A stretch of DNA of 40,115 bases from Betaproteobacteria bacterium. GTDB taxonomy: Bacteria > Pseudomonadota > Gammaproteobacteria > Burkholderiales > SG8-41. Under the pieces are notes generated by a model that saw nothing but the letters and a program-made list of their open reading frames with translations, was not told the DNA's origin and did no database searches. Of the stretch, positions 21,113-29,237 are shown in pieces. The translations under genes were made by a program, and so were the position numbers. The number at the start of each line of letters is the position of its first letter. Position 1 is the stretch's first letter. The stretch covers positions 1-40,115 of the forward strand of contig JANYDY010000076.1 of the NCBI GenBank assembly GCA_025363435.1, in the 5' to 3' direction.

Positions 21113-21865
21113 TTAACGCTGCGCGCACACTGCGCAGGCCGGATCGCGTTTAAGCCGCATGCTGCGCCATTCCATGCTCAACGCGTCAAGCAGCAACAGC
21201 CGCCCGGCGAGTGAAGCGCCGCTGCCGGTAATCAGCTTGAGCGCTTCGGCGGCCTGTGTCGATCCGACGATGCCGACAAGCGGCGCGAACACGCCCATCA
21301 CCGCGCAGCGCATGTCGCTGTCGTCGTCGCCGCCGGCCGGAAACAGGCATTGATAACAAGGCGACTGCGCATCGCGCAGGTCGAACACCGCGATTTGCCC
21401 GTCGAAGCGTATGGCCGCACCTGACACCAGCGGCTTGCGATGTGCGACGCAGGCGGTGTTGATGGCATGGCGCGTGGTGAAGTTGTCGCTGCAATCGAGC
21501 ACTACGTCGGCCGCGGCAACCAGCGCATCGAGTTGTGCACCGGCCACTCGCTCGCGCACGGCGTGCACTTGCACTTCCGGGTTGATCGAGGTGAGCGTGT
21601 TACGCGCCGATTCTGCTTTGGCGTTGCCGATCGATTCTTCGCGATGCACGATCTGGCGTTGCAGATTGGTCAGATCCACGCTGTCGCCGTCGCAGATGGT
21701 GAGCGTGCCGACGCCGGCCGAGGCGAGATAAAGCGCAACCGGCGAACCGAGGCCGCCGGCGCCTATCATCAGCGCGTGCGCGGCACGGATTTTTTCCTGC
21801 CCTTCGATGCCGATTTCCGGCAGCAGGATATGGCGGCTGTAGCGCAGCAGTTGTTGGTCGTTCAT
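21113..21865 (-). CDS. moeB: MoeB/ThiF-type E1-like adenylyltransferase
   Basis: 250 residues. It adenylates the C-terminus of a ThiS/MoaD-type sulfur carrier for molybdopterin or thiamine synthesis. Motifs are RYSRHILLPEIG, the ATP-binding GAGGLGSPVALYLASAG, the DGDSVDLTNLQRQ region and DCSDNFTTRHAIN. Zinc cysteines are CYQC (middle) and CAVC (C-terminal end). There is no C-terminal rhodanese domain, unlike longer relatives. MoeB and ThiF cannot be told apart here. Its start lies only 28 bp after the ctpA terminator. Confidence 0.9.
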   Translation of the reverse strand: MNDQQLLRYSRHILLPEIGIEGQEKIRAAHALMIGAGGLGSPVALYLASAGVGTLTICDGDSVDLTNLQRQIVHREESIGNAKAESARNTLTSINPEVQVHAVRERVAGAQLDALVAAADVVLDCSDNFTTRHAINTACVAHRKPLVSGAAIRFDGQIAVFDLRDAQSPCYQCLFPAGGDDDSDMRCAVMGVFAPLVGIVGSTQAAEALKLITGSGASLAGRLLLLDALSMEWRSMRLKRDPACAVCAQR

Positions 21866-21893
21866 GGTGCGCTAGCTTACTGCAATGATCCGT

Positions 21894-21925
21894 AAAACAA
21901 AAACGCCCGGCACAGGCCGGGCGTT
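21894..21925 (-). terminator. Rho-independent terminator of ctpA
   Basis: On the minus strand: a perfect 10-bp stem (21916-21925 with 21902-21911) around a 4-nt loop, then a T-rich tail TTTTTGTTTT-like run (21894-21903). It begins about 18 bp after the ctpA stop codon. Confidence 0.85.
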
Positions 21926-21943
21926 GCTGTCGAGCAGTAAAGC

Positions 21944-23380
21944 TTAGTTGGCGCTGGCGCGCGCGGCCGGCAGGCGGCTTTTAAGAAAGCCGATCGCCTG
22001 CGACAGTTCGTAATCGTATTTGGCGACGACTTCGCCGGGTTCCGGTTTGAGATCTTTTTCCGGCACATCTTTCTGCCGCGGCACCGGCACGAAGTTGTAG
22101 GTGTTGGCGGCGGGCGTAGCGGGTGCTGTTGAAGGCGCCGCTTTTGATTCCTTGTCGCCGTCGAGATGTTTGGTCAGATCCGCTTCGCGCAGTTTCAGGC
22201 TCGGCTCGCTGCGACCGGCGCTGCCGTCGTCGAGCTCGATATCCGGAACAATGCCTTTGGCCTGAATCGAGCGGCCATTCGGCGTGAAGTAACGCGCAGT
22301 GGTCAGTTTGATCGCCGTGTTGTTGCCGAGCGGCAGTATCGTCTGCACCGAACCTTTGCCGAAGGTTTGCGTGCCCATGATGACGGCGCGTTTGTGATCC
22401 TGCAGCGCGCCGGCGACGATTTCCGATGCCGATGCCGATCCGCCGTTGACCAGCACGACCATCGGCACGTTTCTGACGTCGGCCGGCAGCTTCGAAATGT
22501 AATCTTCCTTGATGCTGCGGCTGCGCAGATAATTCTCGGGGCTCGCGGTCAGGCGCATTTTCGCGTCTTCGGCACGGCCTTCGGTGTATACGACGAGCGC
22601 ATTCTGCGGCAGGAAGGCAGCCGATACGGCCACCGCGCCGTTCAGGAGACCGCCCGGATCGTTGCGCAGATCAAGCACGATGCCGCGCATCTGGCCCTGA
22701 TTCTGTTTATAAAGCGTCTGGATTGCAGTCGCCAGCGTTTCGCCCGTATGTTCCTGAAACTGCGTGACACGGAAATAGGCGTAGCCGGGTTCGATCAATT
22801 TGGATTTGACGCTTTGAATCTTGATCACGGCGCGCGTCAGCGTAAACACGAAGGGCTTGGGTTCGTTCTTGCGCACTACCGTCAGCGTAATCTGCGTGTT
22901 GGGTTTGCCGCGCATGCGCTTGACGGCATCATTGAGCGTCATGCCTTTAACCGAGGTTTCATCGAGCTTGACGATGAGGTCGCCGGCCTTGATGCCGGCG
23001 CGCGATGCCGGTGAATCGTCGATCGGTGAAACGACTTTGACAAAACCGTCTTCCATGCCGACTTCAATGCCGAGGCCGCCGAATTCGCCTTGCGTGCCGA
23101 CCTGCAGTTCCTTGAACGCGTCCTGATCAAGATACGACGAATGCGGATCAAGCCCGGCCAGCATGCCGGTGATCGCTTCGGTAATCAGTTTCTTGTCTTC
23201 GACCGGTTCGACGTAATCTTTTTTGATGCGACCGAAGACTTCGGTGAACGAGCGCAGCTCTTCAATCGGCAGCGGGCTTAACGCTTCGCGCTGGGCGACC
23301 GCGGAGAAATTGAGCGAGATCATCACGCCCAGACAGGCGCCCAGCGCAATCAATCCGATTTGGTTCAGTTTTCCACGCAT
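21944..23380 (-). CDS. ctpA: Carboxy-terminal processing protease, S41 family
   Basis: 478 residues from the ATG at 23380 (a TTG at 23395 adds five). It has an N-terminal signal/membrane anchor (IGLIALGACLGVMISLNFSA), a PDZ domain at about 90-170 (GGLGIEVGMEDGFVKVVSPI; AGIKAGDLIVKLDE) and a protease core with the catalytic Ser in NGGSASASEIVAGALQ and Lys in GTQTFGKGSVQT. The C-terminal tail is long and Pro/Ala/Lys-rich. It processes periplasmic proteins such as peptidoglycan hydrolases in related bacteria, which fits envC directly upstream. Confidence 0.94.
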   Translation of the reverse strand: MRGKLNQIGLIALGACLGVMISLNFSAVAQREALSPLPIEELRSFTEVFGRIKKDYVEPVEDKKLITEAITGMLAGLDPHSSYLDQDAFKELQVGTQGEFGGLGIEVGMEDGFVKVVSPIDDSPASRAGIKAGDLIVKLDETSVKGMTLNDAVKRMRGKPNTQITLTVVRKNEPKPFVFTLTRAVIKIQSVKSKLIEPGYAYFRVTQFQEHTGETLATAIQTLYKQNQGQMRGIVLDLRNDPGGLLNGAVAVSAAFLPQNALVVYTEGRAEDAKMRLTASPENYLRSRSIKEDYISKLPADVRNVPMVVLVNGGSASASEIVAGALQDHKRAVIMGTQTFGKGSVQTILPLGNNTAIKLTTARYFTPNGRSIQAKGIVPDIELDDGSAGRSEPSLKLREADLTKHLDGDKESKAAPSTAPATPAANTYNFVPVPRQKDVPEKDLKPEPGEVVAKYDYELSQAIGFLKSRLPAARASAN

Positions 23381-23442
23381 GGCCAATGGCTCCAAGGTCG
23401 CTTCAATTTATTGCAAAATTACTGCAGACTAATCTTTCAAAT

Positions 23443-24615
23443 TCACTTCAGATTAACCCAGCTGAGCGGGTCAAACGCTTTTCCCTGATGCCGGATTTCA
23501 AAGTATAAACCGTAATCTGTGTTCCCGCCGCTGTTCCCGACGGCGGCAACCGTTTCACCGCCCCTGGTGGGCTGCCCGACCTGTTTGAACAGCGACTCGT
23601 TGTTGCCGTAAAGGCTCATATAGCCGCCGCCATGGTCGATGATCAGGAGATTGCCGAAGCCGCGCAGCCAATCAGCAAATACCACACGTCCGGCCGCCAC
23701 TGCCCGCACCTCCTGGCGCGGCTGGGTGACGATAAAGACCCCTTTCCAGGAAAGGCCTCCATCTGCTCTTGGGCTGCCGAAGCGCCCCTTAAGTTCCCCG
23801 CGCACCGGCAAACTTAATTTGCCCCTGAGGTCGGCGAAAGCGCTGCCGTCTGTCGAAGCATCGGGCACGCGCTCATTGCGCAGCGTATCGGCGCGGGAAC
23901 GCGCGATGACCTGGCCGATCTGCTCGACCAGGCGCGCCAGCCGCTGCTCGTCGCGTTGCAGCGTCGAGATTTCGCGCCGCTGGCTGTCGATCTGGCGCGA
24001 GACTTTTTGCAGCACATCGTGGCGTGCGCGCTTATCGCGTTCGAGTTTTTCGCGTTGCGCCTGCTGCTCGTTTTGCACGGCGGCGAGCTCGTCACTCTGC
24101 TGGCGTGTTTGTTGCGCCAGACTGTCGAGTTGTTTGATGTTGCTGCGCAGGCCGCGTATGAGGTCGGCGCGCAGCCGCGACAGATACGTCAGGTAATGCA
24201 GGTCGCGCGCGATCTGGTTGGGATCTTCGCGGTTCAGCAGCAGTTTCACGGCGTCGGGTTGATTGCCGACGTATTGTTGATAGAGCTGGCGCGCCAGCAT
24301 CCGTTGCTGCGACTGGATATCGTTGCCGGCGCGGCGGCCCTGCTGCTGCAGATCGGTCAGACGACCCTGGATTTCGCGCTGTTTGCCGGTGAGTTCGCGC
24401 AGCGAGCGGTTCGACTCTGAAATCGCGTGCTCGGAGTCGCGCAACGCATCGGTGGCTTCGCTGCGCAGGCCTTCGGCGGCGCTCAGGCGTTTTTGCAGCG
24501 CCTCAATGCGGCCGCGCAATTGTGTCAGATCCTCCTTTGACGGCGGCGTGGCAGCCGCGGCGGCGGCGGCGCATAGCGCCCAGGCGATCAGCAGAACGTG
24601 AGTGCGTTTAGACAA
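23443..24615 (-). CDS. envC: Murein hydrolase activator, EnvC-like (degenerate M23/LytM)
   Basis: 390 residues. It has a signal peptide (ending in AAAAAAATPPS), a long coiled coil at about 25-255 (repeated Leu/Arg/Gln heptads such as LQRDEQRLARLVEQIGQVIA) and a C-terminal LytM domain at about 280-390 (LKGRFGSPRADGGLSWKGVF; IIDHGGGYMSLYGNNESLF). The catalytic His/Asp positions of true M23 peptidases appear replaced (SWKGVFIV; YFEIRHQG), as expected for EnvC, which activates amidases during septal splitting rather than cutting itself. Its start overlaps the gpmI stop by 8 bp. Confidence 0.92.
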   Translation of the reverse strand: MSKRTHVLLIAWALCAAAAAAATPPSKEDLTQLRGRIEALQKRLSAAEGLRSEATDALRDSEHAISESNRSLRELTGKQREIQGRLTDLQQQGRRAGNDIQSQQRMLARQLYQQYVGNQPDAVKLLLNREDPNQIARDLHYLTYLSRLRADLIRGLRSNIKQLDSLAQQTRQQSDELAAVQNEQQAQREKLERDKRARHDVLQKVSRQIDSQRREISTLQRDEQRLARLVEQIGQVIARSRADTLRNERVPDASTDGSAFADLRGKLSLPVRGELKGRFGSPRADGGLSWKGVFIVTQPRQEVRAVAAGRVVFADWLRGFGNLLIIDHGGGYMSLYGNNESLFKQVGQPTRGGETVAAVGNSGGNTDYGLYFEIRHQGKAFDPLSWVNLK

Positions 24616-26146
24616 ATTCGATCAGCGATTTGCCGGTCATTTCAGGCGGCTGCGGCAGGCCCATCATTTTGAGCAGCGTGGGCGCCACGTCGCGCAGGGC
24701 GCCGCCGCCGGCGATTTTTGCCTTGCGCCCGATATACAGCGCCGGCACCAAATTCAGCGTGTGCGCAGTGTGCGGTTGATGATGGATTTCGTCGAGCATG
24801 GTTTCGCAATTGCCGTGATCGGCGGTGATCAACACTTCACCGCCGGTTTCCTGCATCGCCTTGATGACGCGGCCGAGACACTCATCGAGCACTTCAATTG
24901 CGCGGGTTGCCGCCGAAAGGATGCCGGTGTGCCCGACCATGTCGCCATTGGCGAAATTGCAGACGATGGCGTCGTAATTGCGCGCTGCAATCGCCGCCAC
25001 CAGTTTGTCGGTGACTTCGTAGGCGCTCATTTCCGGATGCAAATCGTAGGTGGCGACTTTGGGCGACGGTACCATGATGCGGTCTTCGCCGGTGTTAGGT
25101 GTTTCGATGCCGCCGTTGAAAAAATAAGTGACATGCGCGTATTTTTCGGTCTCGGCGATGCGCAGCTGTTTGAGCCCCTGTTTTGCCAGATATTCGCCGA
25201 AGCCGTTGGCGACACTCTGCGGTGCGAAGGCGGCGGGCAGTTTGAATTCTTCGCCGTAACTGGTGAGCGTGCAGTAGTAAGCAAGTTTCGGCACGCGCGT
25301 GCGCGCGAAACCGCTGAACGCCGGATTGGTCAGCGCGCGCGTCATCTGGCGCGCGCGATCGGCGCGGAAATTCATGAACACGCAAACGTCGCCGTCGCGC
25401 ATTTGCGTCGCTGCGCCGCCTGGCGGAACAATCGCGGTTGCCTTGACGAATTCGTCGTTTTCGCCGCGTGCATAGGCGTCGCGCAGGGCGTCGAGCGCGG
25501 TCGCAGTCTGAAATTCTGCGCGCCCGTCGGTCAGCAAATCGTAGGCCTGCTGCACGCGTTCCCAGCGCTGGTCGCGGTCCATCGCGTAGTAGCGGCCGAC
25601 CACCGAGGCGATGCGTCCGCCTTTAAGTTGCGCGCATTTCTGTTGCAACAGCTTGAGTGAGGCTTCAGCGCTTCTCGGCGGCGTATCGCGGCCGTCGAGA
25701 AAAGCATGCACGCAGACATCGGTGACGCCGCCTTTGACCGCCATTTCGAGCATCGCCGCGATCTGCGCTTCGTGGCTGTGTACGCCGCCGGGCGAGACGA
25801 GGCCGAGTATGTGCAGCGTCGAGCAATTGTTGCGCGCGGTTTCAACCGCCTTCGACAACACCGCGTTCGACCGGAATTCGCCGCTCGCAATCGCCGCTTC
25901 GATACGCGTGTAGTCCTGATAAATCACGCGGCCGGAGCCGATATTGAGGTGGCCGACTTCGGAATTGCCCATCTGCGCGACCGGCAGGCCGACCCATTGT
26001 TCGGAGGCGTCGATAACCGTGTGCGGAAAACTGTTCCAGAAAAAATTCCAGTGCGGTTTGCGCGCCTGGCAGATGGCGTTGTTATCGCATTCTTCGCGGT
26101 AACCGAAGCCATCGAGTATGATCAGCAGCACGGGCATTACATGCAT
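24608..26146 (-). CDS. gpmI: 2,3-bisphosphoglycerate-independent phosphoglycerate mutase
   Basis: 512 residues, usual length. A manganese enzyme of glycolysis (3-PG to 2-PG). Alkaline-phosphatase-superfamily signatures are LLIILDGFGYRE, the catalytic serine in MGNSEVGHLNIGSGR, FLDGRDTPPRSA, NFRADRARQMTRAL, the metal sites CNFANGDMVGHTG and ITADHGNCETM. An in-frame ATG at 26137 is also possible. It diverges from the rhodanese gene across about 150 bp and overlaps envC by 8 bp, an order common in Proteobacteria. Confidence 0.96.
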   Translation of the reverse strand: MHVMPVLLIILDGFGYREECDNNAICQARKPHWNFFWNSFPHTVIDASEQWVGLPVAQMGNSEVGHLNIGSGRVIYQDYTRIEAAIASGEFRSNAVLSKAVETARNNCSTLHILGLVSPGGVHSHEAQIAAMLEMAVKGGVTDVCVHAFLDGRDTPPRSAEASLKLLQQKCAQLKGGRIASVVGRYYAMDRDQRWERVQQAYDLLTDGRAEFQTATALDALRDAYARGENDEFVKATAIVPPGGAATQMRDGDVCVFMNFRADRARQMTRALTNPAFSGFARTRVPKLAYYCTLTSYGEEFKLPAAFAPQSVANGFGEYLAKQGLKQLRIAETEKYAHVTYFFNGGIETPNTGEDRIMVPSPKVATYDLHPEMSAYEVTDKLVAAIAARNYDAIVCNFANGDMVGHTGILSAATRAIEVLDECLGRVIKAMQETGGEVLITADHGNCETMLDEIHHQPHTAHTLNLVPALYIGRKAKIAGGGALRDVAPTLLKMMGLPQPPEMTGKSLIEFV

Positions 26147-26231
26147 GATTAATAGACGTTCTTTGCAGTGTGACGGAGTTCTTCATTTTAAGCCAATTTG
26201 GTGATTTCAAGCATGCAGTTGTGTTGTAGTT

Positions 26232-26260
26232 TTGCTCGCGTCATGCGGTATTGCTAAAAT
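26232..26260 (+). promoter_or_regulatory. Sigma-70 promoter of the rhodanese-grxC-secB run
   Basis: TTGCTC (26232-26237), exactly 17 bp, TAAAAT (26255-26260). Transcription would start near 26267. This excludes the TTG at 26251 as translation start, since it overlaps the -10 box. Confidence 0.68.
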
Positions 26261-26298
26261 CCGCGCTTCTGCACGCTTTGCGTGGCAAAGGAAAACCG

Positions 26299-26736
26299 TT
26301 GGATTCATCCTTTTTCGTGTTCTTGCAAAAAAATCCCTTCAACATGGTGTTGTTCGGCACCGCTGTTGTTACCGGCGGCATGCTGGTATGGCCGCTATTC
26401 GGCCGGCTTGCCGGCGGTGCTGCGCCGCAGGTTGGGGCGTTTGAAGCGGTTAGTCTGATCAACCGGCGCGACGCCGTTATCATCGACGTGCGCGACAAGG
26501 CCGATTACGCGGCCGGACATGTGCCGAATGCGCGCCATATGCCGCTGGCCGAACTGGCGGGTCGGCTGGCCGAACTCGAAAAATTCAAAGCGCGCCCGCT
26601 GCTCGTCAATTGCGCACCCGGTGCTGCGGCCGCCAAGGCCTGCACGATATTGAAGCAGGCCGGTTTCAAGGAAGTATTTGCACTGCGCGGCGGCATGAGC
26701 GGATGGGTGGAGGCTAGCCTGCCGGTGGAGAAATAA
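26299..26736 (+). CDS. Membrane-anchored rhodanese-like protein
   Basis: 145 residues from a TTG start at 26299, chosen for AAAGGA six bases upstream (26287-26292) and the promoter at 26232-26260. One N-terminal membrane segment (NMVLFGTAVVTGGMLVWPLF) is followed by a rhodanese domain (about 45-145): AVIIDVRDKADYAAGHVPNA, then the active loop LLVNCAPGAAAAKAC with the persulfide cysteine, and VFALRGGMSGW. It would be a sulfur carrier at the inner membrane; the topology is not certain. It runs straight into grxC with no gap. Confidence 0.87.
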   Translation: MDSSFFVFLQKNPFNMVLFGTAVVTGGMLVWPLFGRLAGGAAPQVGAFEAVSLINRRDAVIIDVRDKADYAAGHVPNARHMPLAELAGRLAELEKFKARPLLVNCAPGAAAAKACTILKQAGFKEVFALRGGMSGWVEASLPVEK

Positions 26737-26991
26737 ATGGCGGCGGTGCGTATGTACAGCACCGGCATGTGTCCATTCTGCGTGATGGCGGAGCGGCTGC
26801 TGGTAGCCAAGGGTGTTGCAATTGACAAAATTCGCGTCGATCTTGAGCCGGCAAAACGCGCCGAAATGATGGAGCGCACCGGCCGCCGGACGGTGCCGCA
26901 GATTTACATCGGCGAAACGCACGTCGGCGGTTACGACGATCTTGCAGCCCTCGATCAGGCCGGCAAGCTGGATGAACTGCTGCGCAACTGA
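26737..26991 (+). CDS. grxC: Glutaredoxin 3
   Basis: 84 residues. A thiol-disulfide oxidoreductase with a dithiol CPFC active site (about residues 12-15; the classical Grx motif is CPYC), the TVPQIYIG cis-proline loop and GGYDDLAALDQAGKLDELL. The ATG follows the rhodanese stop codon directly, with the Shine-Dalgarno GGTGGAG inside the end of that gene, so translation is coupled. Confidence 0.96.
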   Translation: MAAVRMYSTGMCPFCVMAERLLVAKGVAIDKIRVDLEPAKRAEMMERTGRRTVPQIYIGETHVGGYDDLAALDQAGKLDELLRN

Positions 26992-27018
26992 TCTCGCGCA
27001 AAAAATTCTGGAATTGAC

Positions 27019-27483
27019 ATGAGCGAAGCGCTGCAACCGACGTTTACGATCGAAAAAATCTATCTGAAGGATCTGTCGGTGGAAGCACCTAATACGCCCG
27101 AGGTTTTCACCGAGCGCGAAGCGCCGACGGTTGACGTTGACATCAACAGCGAAGCGCGTGAAGTGCAGCCGGGAATGTTCGAAGTGGTGTTGAAGGTGAC
27201 GATTACCGCCAAGACCAAGGACAAAGCGATGTTTCTGGTTGAAGCCGCGCAGGCCGGGTTGTTTCAGATCCGCAACGTGCCGCCGCAGGATATGGGGCCG
27301 CTGCTCGGCATCGCCTGTCCGAATACGCTGTTCCCGTTTGCACGCGAAACCATTTCGATGGTGACTTCACGCGCCGGATTTCCGCCGGTGGTGCTGGCGC
27401 CGATGACCTTCGACGGCATTTACCAGCAGCAGGTCGAGCAGCAAATGCTGGCGGCACAGGCTGCGGGTGGCAAACCGAACTAA
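27019..27483 (+). CDS. secB: Protein-export chaperone SecB
   Basis: 154 residues. Keeps preproteins unfolded for SecA. Family motifs are FTIEKIYLKDLSVEAPNTPE, the beta core FEVVLKVTITAKTKDKAMFL, the QAGLFQIRNV segment, CPNTLFPFARETISMVTSRA and the C-terminal FPPVVLAPMTFDGIY, followed by a Gln/Ala-rich tail. The grxC-secB-gpsA neighbourhood is the usual proteobacterial one. Confidence 0.97.
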   Translation: MSEALQPTFTIEKIYLKDLSVEAPNTPEVFTEREAPTVDVDINSEAREVQPGMFEVVLKVTITAKTKDKAMFLVEAAQAGLFQIRNVPPQDMGPLLGIACPNTLFPFARETISMVTSRAGFPPVVLAPMTFDGIYQQQVEQQMLAAQAAGGKPN

Positions 27484-27490
27484 CGCTGCG

Positions 27491-27946
27491 ATGATGCGCA
27501 GCGCGCGCCTGTTGTTGTGCGCCGTATTCGTCGTGCTGACAGCCGCAGCGACGCCGGCGCCGGCCGTCGATTTTCGTTCGGTCGGCGAGAACGCCGCGGT
27601 GGTATTTGACGCGCCGTCGCTGAAAGCAAAAAAAACCCATGTCATCGGCCGCGGCTATCCGGTCGAAATCATCGTTGCGGTTGAAGGCTGGTACAAGGTG
27701 CGCGACGCCGACGGCGAACTCGCCTGGATCGAGGCAAAAAGCCTGAGCGAACGGCGCACCCTGATGATCAAGGTCAAACTCGCCGACGTGCGTCAGGCAG
27801 CCGCTGACAACGCACCGTTGTCGTTTCAGGCTGAGCAGAATGTGCTGCTCGATCTCGTTGAACTGACTGACACCGGCTGGGCGCGCGTCACCCATCGTGA
27901 CGGCCAGGGCGGCTACATCAGGATCAATCAGGTCTGGGGCCTATGA
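27491..27946 (+). CDS. SH3-like domain secreted protein
   Basis: 151 residues. The start at 27491 (MMRSARLLLCAVFVVLTAA) begins a signal peptide; the longer frame from 27467 overlaps the secB end. Two SH3b-type units follow: VFDAPSLKAKKTHVIGRGYP with VEGWYKVRDADGELAWIEAK (about 40-90), and SFQAEQNVLLDLVELTDTGW with RVTHRDGQGGYIRINQVWG (about 105-150). A peptidoglycan- or envelope-binding role is inferred. It overlaps gpsA by 4 bp. Confidence 0.85.
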   Translation: MMRSARLLLCAVFVVLTAAATPAPAVDFRSVGENAAVVFDAPSLKAKKTHVIGRGYPVEIIVAVEGWYKVRDADGELAWIEAKSLSERRTLMIKVKLADVRQAAADNAPLSFQAEQNVLLDLVELTDTGWARVTHRDGQGGYIRINQVWGL

Positions 27947-28929
27947 AACTCGCGGTGCTAGGCGCCGGCGCGTGGGGCACGGCGGTCAGCATCAGTCTCG
28001 CCACACGCCATGACGTGACCTTGTGGGCGCGCGACCGCGCAGCGGTTGATGACATGCTGGCGACGCGCTTCAATTCGCGCTATTTGCCCGATACGCAAAT
28101 TCCGGCGCAGGTCAAAATCTCCGCGCAGTTCGAAGAAACAATCGCCGCTTGCGATCTGATTCTGGTGGCGACGACGACCGCGGGTTTGCGTCCGGCACTG
28201 CAGCAACTGGCCGCAGCCGCGGTGGCGTCGCCGGTGGTCTGGTTATGCAAAGGTTTCGAAAGCGGCACCGCCCAACTGCCGCATGAAATTGCCGCTGCCG
28301 AATTGCCTTACGCATTGCCGCGTGCCGCATTGTCGGGGCCGAGCTTTGCGCAGGAAGTTGCGCGCGGCTTGCCAACGGCATTGACGCTGGCTAGCAGCGA
28401 CGGCGATTTCGCCGCGCGCATCGCGCGCGAGCTGCACGCGCAATCGTTGCGTATTTATTCGAGCGACGATCTGCCGGGTGTCGAAGTCGCCGGCGCCGTC
28501 AAGAACGTGATGGCGATTGCTTCAGGCATCAGCGACGGCCTCGGTCTCGGCGCCAACGCGCGCGCAGCACTGGTGACGCGCGGACTTGCCGAAATCACGC
28601 GGCTGGGCTTGAAACTGGGCGGCCGCATCGAAACCTTCATGGGCCTTACCGGTGTCGGCGATTTGATCCTCACCTGCACCGGCGACCTCTCGCGCAATCG
28701 CCGTGTCGGACTCAAACTCGCGCAGGGACTCAAGCTCGATGCGGTTTTGCGCGACCTGGGCCACGTCGCCGAAGGCGTCTACACTGCGCGCGAAGTAAAC
28801 CGGCTTGCCAGTACGCTCGCCATCGAAATGCCGATCACGCGTGCCGTGTGCCGCGTGATTGATGAAAATGTTTCTGCGCGTGATGCTGTGCAGGAGCTGT
28901 TGCGGCGCGACCCCAAAGCCGAATATTAG
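27943..28929 (+). CDS. gpsA: Glycerol-3-phosphate dehydrogenase [NAD(P)+]
   Basis: 328 residues. Reduces dihydroxyacetone phosphate to sn-glycerol 3-phosphate for phospholipids. NAD-binding LAVLGAGAWGTAVSI at the N-terminus, VWLCKGFESGT, ALSGPSFAQEVARGLPTAL, the catalytic lysine in EVAGAVKNVMAIASGISDGL, GLTGVGDLILTCTGDLSRNR and EGVYTAREV are all present. The ATG overlaps the stop of the SH3 gene (ATGA). It is the last gene before the exoprotein locus. Confidence 0.97.
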   Translation: MKLAVLGAGAWGTAVSISLATRHDVTLWARDRAAVDDMLATRFNSRYLPDTQIPAQVKISAQFEETIAACDLILVATTTAGLRPALQQLAAAAVASPVVWLCKGFESGTAQLPHEIAAAELPYALPRAALSGPSFAQEVARGLPTALTLASSDGDFAARIARELHAQSLRIYSSDDLPGVEVAGAVKNVMAIASGISDGLGLGANARAALVTRGLAEITRLGLKLGGRIETFMGLTGVGDLILTCTGDLSRNRRVGLKLAQGLKLDAVLRDLGHVAEGVYTAREVNRLASTLAIEMPITRAVCRVIDENVSARDAVQELLRRDPKAEY

Positions 28930-29237
28930 CGACGGGTTTTGCTGCAGCAAACGACGCCCTTTCGCCGCTGCATATCCTTGATTTAGAGTTGAGTGTGCGC
29001 TCACATTATGGCTTTTCTGCCGAATGTGAAATTTCCCTATCGGGAACGCCTCCTTAAATCATTGAAAACAATGTATTTTTAACCAGTGTGACTTATGTCT
29101 CACTTATATACTCATTTTATCGTTAAAATTCCGCCACTTGGCGCGAAGTTTGCGAGTGTAATCACATCATCGAAATAGAAACGATCAGGGACTCCGCTGG
29201 CGGAGTTAAATCCGCAACGCGCAGCGAACCGGATGAC
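28930..29237 (+). promoter_or_regulatory. Leader/regulatory gap before the giant exoprotein
   Basis: 308 bp without a gene and AT-richer than its surroundings in its middle part. It holds a perfect 14-bp palindrome (28938-28951, after gpsA), a CATTG/CAATG inverted repeat with AAAA loop (29060-29073), a longer inverted repeat (29085-29104) next to a TATACT -10 candidate (29107-29112), and a leader hairpin ACTCCG/CGGAGT with CTGG loop (29191-29206). No small ORF with a convincing ribosome site was seen. Confidence 0.5.
29085..29112 (+). promoter_or_regulatory. Candidate operator plus -10 box for the exoprotein gene
   Basis: Inverted repeat AGTGTGAC-TTAT-GTCTCACT (29085-29104; 8-bp arms, one mismatch), placed where the -35/spacer would be, followed two bases later by TATACT (29107-29112). 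No good -35 hexamer is present, as is common for activator-dependent promoters. Distance to the ATG is about 125 bp. Confidence 0.4.

Noticed and set aside
24602-25660. 352-residue plus-strand frame antisense to gpmI
   Set aside because: gpmI is unmistakable on the other strand; the frame has no domain and is a GC-rich shadow.
28938-28951. Perfect 14-bp palindrome after gpsA considered as a terminator
   Set aside because: There is no loop of normal size and no T-tract; it may be a binding site but nothing supports termination.
28993-29004. TGTG-CGCT-CACA near-palindrome considered as a CRP/FNR-type site
   Set aside because: The spacing between half-sites is too short for the CRP consensus and the half-sites are incomplete.
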